A DNA stretch of 64,000 nucleotides from Calditrichales bacterium MX18-03. GTDB lineage: Bacteria > Bacillota > Clostridia > Lutisporales > Lutisporaceae. The notes below the pieces were generated by a model. The model was not told the DNA's origin. It saw only the letters and a program-made list of their open reading frames with translations, and did not search any database. This document shows, in pieces, positions 52,216 to 61,250 of this stretch. How positions within the stretch are numbered: position 1 is the stretch's first letter; the number at the start of each line of letters is the position of its first letter. Location of the stretch: contig JAJGRE010000006.1 in assembly GCA_021083345.1 (NCBI GenBank), positions 186,001 to 250,000 on the forward strand. The letters run 5' to 3'. Both the position numbers and the translations under genes were made by a program.

Positions 52216-52271
52216 TTTGATCACTCCTTATCTTTATGTATTATATCGTTTCATCGTTTCCAATAATAAAA

Positions 52272-52510
52272 CCTTCATCTCCATGAAGGGACGAAGGTCT
52301 ATCCGCGGTACCACCCTGTTTAGCCCCGACCAACACTTGGTCGACACCACTCTTTACCCTTAACGCGGGCAACGGCATGGCTCCTCGCCGGCAGCTCCCA
52401 GGGCGGGTTCAGGAAACAGGCGTCCGGAAGATCTTTCAGCCGATGGACCTTCCTCTCTGATGACAATGATTTCCCTACTGAACCTGATCATCGCTTTTTA
52501 GCTTTTAGAT
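52272..52510 (-). promoter_or_regulatory. T-box riboswitch of proS
   Basis: The minus-strand leader contains AGAGAGGAAGG (Stem I) and TGAACCCGCCCTGGGAG, where CCC is the probable proline specifier. The antiterminator box AGGGTGGTACCGCGG is at about 52303-52317. The terminator ACCTTCGTCCCTTCATG...GAAGGT with T residues follows at 52272-52298. Confidence 0.92.
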
Positions 52511-52684
52511 AACGTATACATTATCCTAACACAGGCATTATCCATAACCATCAGAAACGCTTTGCATCGCAATAATATCCTCATATTTTAAGTTTCTCAT
52601 AGTCAAGTTACACTATATTATATATTATGTCCAAACACCCTGTCAATATATGAGCGCCACAGGTTTCTGCCATGCTTCAAAATT

Positions 52685-52718
52685 AAAGGAAGGACCGCAA
52701 AACGCGATGCCTTCCTTT
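52685..52718 (-). terminator. Terminator of the symporter/MetS-like operon
   Basis: AAGGAAGG and CCTTCCTT arms with a 14-16 nt loop lie about 45 nt after the stop of the 35-residue protein. The T run after it on the minus strand is modest (TTTAATTTT). Confidence 0.65.
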
Positions 52719-52762
52719 TTCTGCTGCTTGCAGCATTTCAATGCATACTGCTTAAATCCAGT

Positions 52763-52870
52763 TTATTTCGCTGCTTTTGCAGCTTCCTTCTTGGAGGTTC
52801 TCCACAGCAGGTAAGCGAACCCGCCCCAGTTGATGCCTAGCAATATGATCATCCAAAGTGCCAGATCCAT
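52763..52870 (-). CDS. MetS-family small subunit of the NSS transporter
   Basis: This 35-residue single-span membrane protein begins MDLALWMIILLGINWGGFAY and ends in Lys/Ala-rich KKEAAKAAK. The pattern of a short hydrophobic helix with a GINWGGF box plus basic tail is that of MetS, the small partner of MetP-type Na+/methionine-alanine transporters. Its ATG lies 1 nt after the transporter stop, so translation is coupled. It is too short for standard ORF calling. Confidence 0.82.
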   Translation of the reverse strand: MDLALWMIILLGINWGGFAYLLWRTSKKEAAKAAK

Positions 52871-52871
52871 A

Positions 52872-54335
52872 TTATTCTACCTCCTTATTGCCTTCCTTGG
52901 TCCACTTGGTTAAGAAGCTGTTAGCCAGCAGCACCACAATAATGAGCAATGCCCATTGCAGTGCGATGGTTCCTACATTGAAGACTTCAAAGGGCTTGAA
53001 CCAGGTTTCCGGGTACCAGGAAATGGACTGCATGATCCACCAACCTGTCACAAACAGGAATACGATAGGTGAAACGTACTTGATGACAAAAGTCCACCAC
53101 GGACCCATCTTAATATCAGCGTAAGGATTGATGATTTCGGTACGGACTTTATCAGCGCCATATTTCCACATAGCACAGATAACGAAGAATCCGCTTACCA
53201 GAAGTCCTACACCCCATACCCAGTCCTGATTGTCCAGAAAGTCCGGGAATATTGCTGAAGGAATTCCGAGAACAAAGCTGCCGACTACTGTGTAGAGCGT
53301 TGCTTTCTTTCTGTCCCAGCCTGCATCCATGAAAGCCCTGGCGCCAACCTCAACCATTGCGATAAGCGAGGAGAACGCTGCAAACACCATTGCCAGGAAG
53401 AATATGGGCGCTACAATGAAGCCGCCTGTCATCTTCGGGAACAGCTGTGCAAGGGATATGAAGGTAAGACCGGTATTGCCCGCCAATGCTGCCTGTATTG
53501 CCTCTGGACCAGCAGACAATGCGAAAACGGTAGGTATTACAACGATACCTGCCAGTATTGCTGCTGTCTGGTCGCCAAAGCCTACAATCAGGCAGTTCTG
53601 GGAAATATCTTCAGTCTTCTTGGTATAAACCGCATAGGTTAGCAGCAAGCCCCAGCCGGCTCCGGTAGACCAGGCCGATTGCGTAATGGCCTGCAGCCAG
53701 GTCGTGGGTTCAGCCAGTTTGGACCAGTCAGGTACAAACAAGTATCTCAGACCCTCTCCCGCCCCGGGAAGCGTTACTGACCGAATTGCTGCGATGATGA
53801 GGAATACAAAGAGCACCGGAATCATGACCTTTGTTACTTTTTCTACGCCGCCCTGAATACCTCTGTAAATAATAAGTCCGCATAAGCCGATTGAAATGGC
53901 ATGGAATATCAGATTCTGTCCCGGTGAATGGAGGAAGGAATTCCAGATTGCTGCGGTGTCGACGCCTTCCTTGAAAGCGCCTGTCAATGCCAGCGTGAAA
54001 TACTTTACGCACCATCCGGTTACCACAGAATAGTAGAAGGCAATCAGCATACATACAGTAACCATCCAGGCGCCCATCCAGGTATATTTCTTACCCATGA
54101 AATCCCTGAAGCCGCCTATCGGACCCAGTCTGGTGGTTCTTCCTATGGCCATTTCACCCATGAGAAGCGGTGCAGACCAGATGAACAGTGCAATGGTGTA
54201 CGCCAGCACAAATGCGCCGCCGCCGTTCTGGGCAGCCATTCTGGGGAAGCGCCAGATGTTACCTGTCCCGACCGCCATACCGATTGCAGCAGCAATGAAG
54301 CCCCACCGTGATGCAAATTGTTCCTTGTTACTCAT
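52872..54335 (-). CDS. Sodium-dependent amino-acid symporter (SNF/NSS family, MetP-like)
   Basis: This 487-residue protein has about 11-12 membrane helices. The NSS signature GFIAAAIGMAVGTGNIWRFP in helix 1 forms part of the Na+ and substrate site. TGWCVKYF and GAGWGLLLTYA are other family landmarks. Bacterial NSS members import neutral amino acids. The neighbouring MetS-like partner suggests methionine, alanine or related residues. The start follows AGGGGGTTTATTA. It is divergent from the redox cluster at 55227, which suggests a functional link. Confidence 0.92.
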   Translation of the reverse strand: MSNKEQFASRWGFIAAAIGMAVGTGNIWRFPRMAAQNGGGAFVLAYTIALFIWSAPLLMGEMAIGRTTRLGPIGGFRDFMGKKYTWMGAWMVTVCMLIAFYYSVVTGWCVKYFTLALTGAFKEGVDTAAIWNSFLHSPGQNLIFHAISIGLCGLIIYRGIQGGVEKVTKVMIPVLFVFLIIAAIRSVTLPGAGEGLRYLFVPDWSKLAEPTTWLQAITQSAWSTGAGWGLLLTYAVYTKKTEDISQNCLIVGFGDQTAAILAGIVVIPTVFALSAGPEAIQAALAGNTGLTFISLAQLFPKMTGGFIVAPIFFLAMVFAAFSSLIAMVEVGARAFMDAGWDRKKATLYTVVGSFVLGIPSAIFPDFLDNQDWVWGVGLLVSGFFVICAMWKYGADKVRTEIINPYADIKMGPWWTFVIKYVSPIVFLFVTGWWIMQSISWYPETWFKPFEVFNVGTIALQWALLIIVVLLANSFLTKWTKEGNKEVE

Positions 54336-55226
54336 TAATAAACCCCCTTACTTTGATTTATTGCATTAACCGACTTGTCTGACGCCTGATTCCGATGATT
54401 TGCTGCACTTTTCCCAATATTCAGTCAGCTAAAAACATAATACCTCAATAAGTGCCATTCGATCATGCTGATGAATAAAAATACCGCCGTCATAAAAGGA
54501 GAGCTAGGTGTGAAGCCTGCAGCCGTTATTGATGGGTTCCGAGTGCTCATTTCACCGGAGTCGTCTGTAGCCAGAACGTCAGGTTAAAGATGCCTTTACC
54601 GGATTTCGGAAATTGATATCTTAAATTCCAATTTTAGCTTGAATTTTACCATTAATTTTTATACAATTCAACTGGTTTTTTAAAATTTTCAATAAAAATT
54701 TAAAACTTGAAATATTCTGACGATATATCTTGTAAGTGCTGCGTTATCCTAATATGCAATTTTCATACCACTGTGAATCTCCATTTGCTAAGCGGTACAA
54801 ACCTGCTGAAATCAAGGTCCGGCGCGTATCTTAGTGTTTTAATGAAGATTACCGGCAAGGAATTCAACCCTTATCGTTAAGAATGTAAACAAAAGTGTTT
54901 TTTTTATGAAATTTTCAAAAATTGTTATAGGAATGCAGGATTTTTTTAAATAAATGCGAATTTATATGTAAATAGCAATTATTTGTCTTGTTTAATATAT
55001 GCGACCAGCTTTATTTTTTATGTGTCCATTATTATTTTATTTCATTTCGTGTATACATAATACCAACTATTTTATTTTTTTGCTAATATAATAATATTGG
55101 ACTTCTTATGAATCCTTATATTTCAACGTTTCAGTACGGATTCAAGTTAAAATACAAGTCACATTCCAAAGAGACATTCCTTGGCGTATAAGGAATATTC
55201 TCTTAACATTTAAAGGAGGGGTATCT
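54336..55226. other. Long intergenic region between the symporter and the redox cluster
   Basis: This 891 nt stretch holds no convincing gene. It is AT-rich except for a GC-richer island at about 54490-54605 that contains GGTGTGAAGCC and GTAGCCAGAACGTC. These recall cobalamin-riboswitch fragments but do not fit the full consensus. Promoters for both divergent genes must lie here. RBS AAAGGAGGGG precedes the gene at 55227. Confidence 0.5.
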
Positions 55227-55532
55227 ATGCGTATTGAGGAGCATCCCATTTTATCCTTCAAAAAAGGGCCCAAGGTCCGTTTCACCTTTGACGGTAAAAC
55301 CTATGAAGGATATGAGGATGAGCCCATAGCAGCCGCACTGCATGCTGCAGGGGTCAGAACATTGGGACACAGCCACAAGCTTGGCAGGCCCAGAGGCTTT
55401 TACTGTGCCATCGGGAACTGTTCATCCTGTCTCATGGTCGTAAACGGGGAACCCAATGTGAGGGTCTGTGTGGAAAAGCTCAAGGATGGAATGGTAGTAG
55501 AAACGCAGAAAGGGAAGGGTGATTTGAGATGA
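55227..55532 (+). CDS. [2Fe-2S] small subunit of a flavo-iron-sulfur amino-acid dehydrogenase (HcnA/SoxA-like)
   Basis: This 101-residue Fer2_4-type ferredoxin domain has the cluster ligands CAIGNCSSCLMVVNGEPNVRVC (C-x4-C-x2-C-x12-C). The N-terminal beta-grasp (FTFDGKTYEGYEDEPIAAAL) is that of the N-terminal domain of HcnA, opine oxidase and heterotetrameric sarcosine oxidase. It is the first gene of the cluster and overlaps the next by 4 nt (ATGA). It probably passes electrons between flavin subunits. Confidence 0.88.
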   Translation: MRIEEHPILSFKKGPKVRFTFDGKTYEGYEDEPIAAALHAAGVRTLGHSHKLGRPRGFYCAIGNCSSCLMVVNGEPNVRVCVEKLKDGMVVETQKGKGDLR

Positions 55533-56608
55533 AGAAAACTGAAATCGTCGTCGTCGGCGGTGGTCCTGCGGGTCTGTCTGCTGCCATTAATGCCGCTTCC
55601 CTGGGTGCCAAGGTTACGGTTTTTGACCGCAACAGCCAGCTTGGCGGACAGCTGGTCAAGCAGACACACATGTTTTTCGGTTCCCAAAAGCAGTATGCTT
55701 CCATCAGGGGCGTTGATATTGCAGATATCCTGACCAATGAGTTGATGAAATATAAGGACAATATTGAGATTCACACCGATTCTACGGTAATCGGTATGTA
55801 TGAGGACGGCATGCTTACCGTGGAGCAAGACGGGAAATACATGAAAATCAAGCCGCAATCCGTTATTGTGACAACCGGTGCCTCCGAAAAATTCCTGACA
55901 TTCCCCAACAATGACCTGCCTGGCATATATGGAGCCGGTGCAGTCCAGACGCTGATGAATGTTTATGGCGTTGCACCCGGTGACAGCGTACTGATGATCG
56001 GTGCAGGCAATATCGGACTTATTGTAAGTTATCAGTTGATGCAGGCTGGAATCAAAGTCAAAGCCATTATTGATGCCGCCCCTAAAATCGGCGGATACCT
56101 GGTGCATGCGTCAAAGATTCGTAGGATGGGTGTTCCAATCATGACCTCCTATACTGTCAAGTATGCGCATGGCACCGAAAAGCTTGAGAAGGTCACCATC
56201 TGGAGGCTGGATGAGAAATGGCAGCCCATGCCGGGCACCGAGTTGGATATCGAAGCGGATGTCATGTGCATCTCAGTCGGTTTGTCCCCGCTTGCCGAGC
56301 TACTGTGGCAGATTGGCTGTGATATGAAATTCGTACCGGAGCTTGGGGGCCACGTTCCAGTAAGAAACGAAGAGCTCGAAACCAGTATGAAGGGCATATA
56401 TGTGGCCGGTGACGTAGCCGGAGTGGAAGAAGCCAGTGCGGCGATGGTTGAGGGCAGGCTTGCCGGTCTTTGCGCCGCCAAGAACCTGGGCTATACGTCT
56501 GATCAGTTTGACGCTCTTAAGGCGGACTACCTGGATCAGCTGAATGCTTTAAGATCGGGACCTGTGGGTGAAAAGATCCGCAAGGGCCTCGACCAATTAG
56601 TGGGTTAG
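55529..56608 (+). CDS. FAD/NAD(P)-binding oxidoreductase subunit (HcnB/OoxA-like)
   Basis: This 359-residue two-dinucleotide-binding protein has FAD site VVVGGGPAGLSAAINAASLGA, a second nucleotide fold MIGAGNIGLIVSYQL and the FAD-binding GIYVAGDVAG motif. No CxxC disulfide centre is seen. It resembles the flavoprotein part of HcnB and opine-oxidase OoxA. In homologous complexes this is fused to Fer2 and BFD-type domains, which here are separate genes on either side. The stop is 12 nt before the next start, so it is co-transcribed. Confidence 0.88.
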   Translation: MKKTEIVVVGGGPAGLSAAINAASLGAKVTVFDRNSQLGGQLVKQTHMFFGSQKQYASIRGVDIADILTNELMKYKDNIEIHTDSTVIGMYEDGMLTVEQDGKYMKIKPQSVIVTTGASEKFLTFPNNDLPGIYGAGAVQTLMNVYGVAPGDSVLMIGAGNIGLIVSYQLMQAGIKVKAIIDAAPKIGGYLVHASKIRRMGVPIMTSYTVKYAHGTEKLEKVTIWRLDEKWQPMPGTELDIEADVMCISVGLSPLAELLWQIGCDMKFVPELGGHVPVRNEELETSMKGIYVAGDVAGVEEASAAMVEGRLAGLCAAKNLGYTSDQFDALKADYLDQLNALRSGPVGEKIRKGLDQLVG

Positions 56609-56620
56609 GAGGTATTGGAA

Positions 56621-57385
56621 ATGTTAGAAAAAACGGGAATTGCAACCGAACAGGATCTTGCAGGTATTATGCCTCCGAAGGAAAGGCTGGCTCAGGGTCC
56701 GGTGGCTGTGATAGAATGCTTCCAACGGATTCCGTGCAATCCTTGCTATACCGCGTGCAAAAGGGGCGCTATCCAGGAATTTGAGGATATCAACGACCGG
56801 CCGGTTATTGATGTGGATAAATGCAACGGCTGCGGTATCTGCATCAGCAACTGCCCCGGGCTCTCCATTTTCGTCATTGATGAGACCTATTCGGATACCG
56901 AGGCTTTGGTAAAGATTCCGTATGAATTCCTTCCACTTCCAGAAGAGGGCACCTTTATAACCGCACTGGACAGGGAAGGCAAAGCAGTATGCAGGGCTAA
57001 GGTTCACAAAGTATTGAATTCAAAGGCTCAGGATAAAACCCCGGTTGTATCCCTTATCGTTCCCAAGGAGTTTTCAATGGTTGTCCGCTGCTTCAGCATT
57101 GATGATTTTTATAGCGACAATACAATTATATGCCGCTGTGAGGAGATCACACTGGGGCAGGTACGGGAGCTTATCCGTAAAGGCTACCGGAGCCTGGATG
57201 AAATAAAGAGAATATCCAGAGCCGGCATGGGACCCTGCCAGGGAAGGACCTGCCGGCAGCTCATCATGCAGGAGATCGCTGCAGCTACCGGTGTAAAAAT
57301 GGGCGAACAGAGGATGTCCACTTTCCGCCCCCCGGCAAAACCCATCAAACTAGGCGCTTTGCTTGGAGGTGACGACCATGAATAG
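56621..57385 (+). CDS. [4Fe-4S]/BFD-type [2Fe-2S] electron-transfer subunit
   Basis: This 254-residue protein has a ferredoxin-like N-terminal half with CNPCYTACKRGAI and CNGCGICISNCPGL (about 35-90). The C-terminal BFD-like [2Fe-2S] domain has CRCEEITLGQVRELI and MGPCQGRTCRQ (about 185-225). The domain order is that of the tail of OoxA/PDH-type dehydrogenases. I use ATG 56621, 8 nt after AGGAGG; the TTG at 56615 is too near. It overlaps the next gene by 8 nt. It likely links flavin electrons to ferredoxin. Confidence 0.86.
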   Translation: MLEKTGIATEQDLAGIMPPKERLAQGPVAVIECFQRIPCNPCYTACKRGAIQEFEDINDRPVIDVDKCNGCGICISNCPGLSIFVIDETYSDTEALVKIPYEFLPLPEEGTFITALDREGKAVCRAKVHKVLNSKAQDKTPVVSLIVPKEFSMVVRCFSIDDFYSDNTIICRCEEITLGQVRELIRKGYRSLDEIKRISRAGMGPCQGRTCRQLIMQEIAAATGVKMGEQRMSTFRPPAKPIKLGALLGGDDHE

Positions 57386-58526
57386 AACAGCGAGTGCGGT
57401 CATTATCGGCGGCGGAATTTCCGGTGTTGCCATCGCTTATAATCTTGCCAAAAAAGGCATGAAGGACGTCATTGTCCTGGAAAAAGGTTACCTTGCCAGC
57501 GGATCAACCGGCCGGTGCGGCGCGGGCGTCCGTATGCAGTGGGGAACTGAATTGAACTGCTCCTTTGCAAAATATAGCATCGAAGCCTTTGAGCGGGCCA
57601 ATGAAGAGCTGGAGTACGACGGTGATATCGAATTCAAGCAGGGCGGCTATCTGATTGTCGCATCCACAGAGAAGGAAGAGATCCAGTTCAAGAAAAATCT
57701 GGAGGTTCAACACCGTTTGGGGATTCCGTCCAAGTTCCTTACACCGAAAGAAGCCAAGGAAATCATTCCTTATATGGACGAATCCAAGATCACTTGTGCT
57801 ACCTTCTGTCCCAAGGACGGACATTTGAATCCCTTCAAGACAACGGACGCCTATGCACAGGCTGCAAGAAGGCTCGGTGTTGAGATCATGACCTATACCA
57901 CTGTTACAGGTATCAAGACAGAAAACGGTAAGATTTCCGGCGTCCAAACCGATAAAGGCTTTATTTCCACGCCCATTGTCGTAAATGCAGCAGGTGGCTA
58001 TTCGAAGCATATCGGGGAGCTTGCAGGTATCGATCTGCCACTCTATCCGGAAAGGCATCAGATCCTTGTTACCGAGCCGGTTGCGCCGCTTCAGGGACCC
58101 ATGTACATGTCCTTTTCTATGAATATCTACCTGCAGCAATGTCCTGAAGGCAGCTTCATCATGGGCCGGGGCGATGCTGACGAGCCTCATGACGGCAATA
58201 TCAATTCCAGCTGGCATTTCATGGAGGAGATGGCCAAGACCACTTGCGAACTGCTGCCGCTGCTTAAAAAGCTGAATGTGGTGCGTCAGTGGGCCGGACT
58301 TTATTGTATGTCTCCCGACAGGCAGCCGCTGTATGGCAGCGTCAAAGAACTGGAAGGCTTCTATCTTGCATGCGGCTACAGCGGACACGGCTTCATGTTC
58401 GGCCCGGCTACAGGCATCGTAATGGCCGAGACGATTCTCGGTCAGCCGACAACGCTTCCGATCCATACGCTGGATAAGGACCGCTTCGCAAGAGGTGAGG
58501 AGGTCTGGGAGCCCTCTGTGGTTTAA
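57378..58526 (+). CDS. FAD-dependent amino-acid/amine dehydrogenase (DAO family, HcnC/SoxB-like)
   Basis: This 382-residue flavoprotein has N-terminal VIIGGGISGVAIAYNLAKKG and SGSTGRCGAGVRMQWG, and a C-terminal CGYSGHGFMFGPATG. This is the D-amino-acid oxidase/glycine oxidase/sarcosine oxidase beta fold. It should be the catalytic subunit that oxidises an amine or amino acid. ATG 57378 follows GGAGGTGACGACC. It is the last gene of the first transcription unit. The substrate (glycine, sarcosine, proline, opine or other) cannot be read from sequence. Confidence 0.9.
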   Translation: MNRTASAVIIGGGISGVAIAYNLAKKGMKDVIVLEKGYLASGSTGRCGAGVRMQWGTELNCSFAKYSIEAFERANEELEYDGDIEFKQGGYLIVASTEKEEIQFKKNLEVQHRLGIPSKFLTPKEAKEIIPYMDESKITCATFCPKDGHLNPFKTTDAYAQAARRLGVEIMTYTTVTGIKTENGKISGVQTDKGFISTPIVVNAAGGYSKHIGELAGIDLPLYPERHQILVTEPVAPLQGPMYMSFSMNIYLQQCPEGSFIMGRGDADEPHDGNINSSWHFMEEMAKTTCELLPLLKKLNVVRQWAGLYCMSPDRQPLYGSVKELEGFYLACGYSGHGFMFGPATGIVMAETILGQPTTLPIHTLDKDRFARGEEVWEPSVV

Positions 58527-58541
58527 TCTTCTTCGCTGTTT

Positions 58542-58566
58542 TAAGGACTTAATCAGCTTAAGTCCT
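58542..58566 (+). terminator. Terminator after the DAO-family gene
   Basis: AAGGACTTA and TAAGTCCTT arms with a 6-7 nt loop are followed by ATTTCTATT. The T run is weak, so termination may be partial. Confidence 0.6.
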
Positions 58567-58591
58567 TATTTCTATTCAATTATATCAATGT

Positions 58592-58597
58592 TATAAT
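58592..58597 (+). promoter_or_regulatory. Possible -10 box for the ferredoxin-AOR unit
   Basis: TATAAT lies at 58592-58597, 70 nt before the ferredoxin ATG, with a poor -35 region near 58569. It suggests a separate promoter for the ferredoxin, AOR and MoaD-like genes. Confidence 0.35.
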
Positions 58598-58666
58598 GAT
58601 GAAGAGAGAGACTGTTTGCGACTTTATTCATCATGAAAAATTATATGCTTTGTGGAGGTTATAAAG

Positions 58667-59059
58667 ATGAAAGTATTGGGCAAAAAGCCGGAGCTTTGTA
58701 TCCAGTGCCATGCATGCGAGAGTACATGCTCCAATACATGGTTCAAAACTGATGATGCCGAAAAATCCTGCATCCGGATCAAAAGCAGCAAAGAGGATGC
58801 AGCCAAGGCGGAAATCACCGTTTGCACGCAGTGCGGCGAATGCATCGACATCTGTCCTGTTCAAGCCTTGACCAGGGACAAAAGCGGCGTCGTCAGGATC
58901 GATAAAAAGAATTGTGTCGGCTGCTTTATGTGCGTGGGCTTCTGCCCTGAGCTGGCCATGTTCATGCACGAGGATTACATTGAGCCTTTCAAGTGTGTGG
59001 CGTGCGGCCAATGCGCCAAAAACTGCCCCACCGATGCGATCTTCATTGTGCAAGAGTAA
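58667..59059 (+). CDS. Polyferredoxin (four [4Fe-4S] motifs) of an AOR-family complex
   Basis: This 130-residue protein shows four cysteine groups: CIQCHACESTC, CTQCGECIDICP, CVGCFMCVGFCP and CVACGQCAKNCP. This is enough for four [4Fe-4S] clusters. It resembles the electron-transfer subunits paired with multi-subunit AOR enzymes such as Pyrococcus WOR5 and the Bam complex. ATG 58667 follows GGAGG by 8 nt. The AOR gene starts 20 nt downstream, so the two proteins probably form a complex. Confidence 0.92.
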   Translation: MKVLGKKPELCIQCHACESTCSNTWFKTDDAEKSCIRIKSSKEDAAKAEITVCTQCGECIDICPVQALTRDKSGVVRIDKKNCVGCFMCVGFCPELAMFMHEDYIEPFKCVACGQCAKNCPTDAIFIVQE

Positions 59060-59079
59060 CGTAAGGGAGGAATAACCAG

Positions 59080-61233
59080 ATGAGTATTGAGAATAAGCAG
59101 TCTGCCCGCAGGCTGCTCAAGGAGTACGCCTACAGCTTGGGTATGATTGATAAAGGATATGCCAACAGAACGCTTTATATTGATTTAAGCGGCAATACCA
59201 TTCTTGAGAAGCCGGTCACACAGGAAATGAAGGATAAGTTCACCGGCGGAAAAGGTTTTGGACTGAAATATCTTTGGGATGCCGTTACCCCCGCTACGAA
59301 GTGGAATGATCCCGAGAATGAGATCGTCATTGCAAACGGACCGCTGTGCGGTATAACCCAGTATCCCGGCTCAGGAAAATCATTGGTGGTTACCATTTCC
59401 CCTCTGACCAACATGCCGGTAGACAGCAATGTAGGCGGTTATTTCGGGCCCTTCCTGAAGTTTTCAGGCTTTGATGCGCTGGAGCTGCAGGGAAAGGCCG
59501 ATAAGGACGTTATCGTTTTCATCGACGGAAACAAAGGCATTGTGCGGATTGAAGAAGCGCCTGTGGATGCAGCAGACAGCCATGTTCTGGCCGAGCAGCT
59601 GACAGAGATGTTTGCCGACAGTGAGGAGGACAAGAGAAATATATCAGTCGTCTCAGCAGGTTCCGCTGCGGAGCATGCCTATATCGGACTTCTGAATTTC
59701 TCATTCTATGATGTCAGAAGAAAAGCAGCAAGACTGAAGCAGGCAGGCAGAGGCGGCATCGGTACGGTTTTCCGGGACAAGAAGATAAAGGCGCTGGTGG
59801 TCAAATTTGTCGGCGTCAAAGGAAACCTGAACCATCCTGCAGACCAGGGCACTGTTAACCGAACGGGCATCAAACTTCATAAGGAAATACATGATCTTGA
59901 CGACAAGCAGAACAGGATGCGAAAGATCGGTACCGCCAATATTATCGAAATAATGGATGAGTATGATCTGCTTCCGACACACAACTACAAGTTCGGAAGG
60001 CATAAGGATACCTATAAGATCAACTCCTATGTATTCCAGGACATGGTCACCCAGGGTATGGCAGACGGCTGCTGGTTCGGCTGCAGCATGTCCTGTGCAA
60101 AGGCTGCGGACAATTTCCTGTTGAAGTCCGGCCCCTACAAAGGACAAAAGGTCGTTGTAGACGGACCGGAGTATGAGAATGCAGCAGCATTGGGCTCCAA
60201 TATCGGCGTATTTGACCCGCAGGTGGTCATGGAGTTGAATTTCTATTGTGATACTTATGCACTGGATACCATCTCCTTTGGGACTATGACCGCTTTTATC
60301 ATGGAATGCTATGAAAACGGCATATTAAATAAGGAGAGAACAGGCGGCCTTGAGCTGAATTTTGGAAATGCAGAAGCCGCGCTGGAACTGATCCACCAGA
60401 TATCCCGGGGTGAAGGCTTCGGCAAGATAGCCGGCAAAGGCGTCCGGAGGATGAAGGAGTATTTTGTCAAGGAATATGGTGCTGATCCTGCTTTCCTTAA
60501 CGATATCGGAATGGAGCAAAAGGGTTTGGAGTTCTCCGAGTACATGCCCAAGGAATCCTTGGCGCAGCAAGGCGGCTATGGCTTGACCAATAAAGGTCCC
60601 CAACACGATGAAGCCTGGCTGATCTTTATGGATATGGTTAACAACCAGATCCCCACCTTTGAGGACAAAGCGGAAGCGCTGCACTATTTCCCCATGTTCA
60701 GGACCTGGTTCGGTTTGAACGGTCTTTGCAAGCTGCCTTGGAATGATATTACCCCCGCAGGCAATAAGTATACTTCAGAGCCGGCAAAAATTCCGGAGCA
60801 TGTACAGAACTACGTTGACATATTCAGTGCTGTGACAGGGAAAATTATTGATAAGGAAGAATTGATCCGGCAGTCTGAAAGAGTATACAACTTCCAGAGG
60901 CTTTTTAACATCCGCATGGGCTATGGAAAAAGAGTTCACGATAAAATCCCGTACCGTGCCATGGGTCCGGTGACTGTTGAGGAGTATGAGTCCAGGCAGG
61001 AGCGCTATGATAAACAGCTGCAGGAGCTTCTGGGCTATGATCCGGTAGGCAAGTCCACTGAAGAAAAAATGAAGGTTATGAGGGCATACAGAGAGGATCA
61101 GTATGAGAAGCTGACCGATGCGGTCTATAAGCGTAGGGGTTGGACTCCAAACGGTGTCCCGACACTTGAAAAGCTTAAGGACTTAGGTATGGATCTGCCT
61201 GAGGTCGTTAAAGTCGTTGAAAATAACCTATAA
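59080..61233 (+). CDS. Long AOR-family tungsten oxidoreductase (WOR5/BamB-like group)
   Basis: This 717-residue AOR-family protein is about 100 residues longer than classical AOR. FTGGKGFGLKYLWD and GPLCGITQYPGSGKS belong to the N-terminal pterin domain. The cluster region CWFGCSMSC gives Cys331, Cys335, Cys339 and, in NGLCKL, Cys550. The spacing C-x3-C-x3-C differs from the C-x2-C-x3-C of the aor at 45884. Extra C-terminal helices lie after about 660. It forms an operon with the polyferredoxin and a MoaD-like gene. Aldehyde oxidation is inferred from the family; the substrate is unknown. Confidence 0.9.
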   Translation: MSIENKQSARRLLKEYAYSLGMIDKGYANRTLYIDLSGNTILEKPVTQEMKDKFTGGKGFGLKYLWDAVTPATKWNDPENEIVIANGPLCGITQYPGSGKSLVVTISPLTNMPVDSNVGGYFGPFLKFSGFDALELQGKADKDVIVFIDGNKGIVRIEEAPVDAADSHVLAEQLTEMFADSEEDKRNISVVSAGSAAEHAYIGLLNFSFYDVRRKAARLKQAGRGGIGTVFRDKKIKALVVKFVGVKGNLNHPADQGTVNRTGIKLHKEIHDLDDKQNRMRKIGTANIIEIMDEYDLLPTHNYKFGRHKDTYKINSYVFQDMVTQGMADGCWFGCSMSCAKAADNFLLKSGPYKGQKVVVDGPEYENAAALGSNIGVFDPQVVMELNFYCDTYALDTISFGTMTAFIMECYENGILNKERTGGLELNFGNAEAALELIHQISRGEGFGKIAGKGVRRMKEYFVKEYGADPAFLNDIGMEQKGLEFSEYMPKESLAQQGGYGLTNKGPQHDEAWLIFMDMVNNQIPTFEDKAEALHYFPMFRTWFGLNGLCKLPWNDITPAGNKYTSEPAKIPEHVQNYVDIFSAVTGKIIDKEELIRQSERVYNFQRLFNIRMGYGKRVHDKIPYRAMGPVTVEEYESRQERYDKQLQELLGYDPVGKSTEEKMKVMRAYREDQYEKLTDAVYKRRGWTPNGVPTLEKLKDLGMDLPEVVKVVENNL

Positions 61234-61250
61234 AATGAATGGTGATCAAA

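Noticed and set aside
54490-54605. Cobalamin riboswitch
   Set aside because: Only fragments of the consensus are present, the conserved box is incomplete, and the nearest gene on that strand is about 600 nt away. Kept only as a low-interest observation.
55150-55226. Sigma-54 promoter upstream of the redox cluster (CTTGGCGTATAAGG)
   Set aside because: A TTGGC-like -24 is present but there is no TTGC at the right distance, so it does not meet the consensus that the aor promoter meets.
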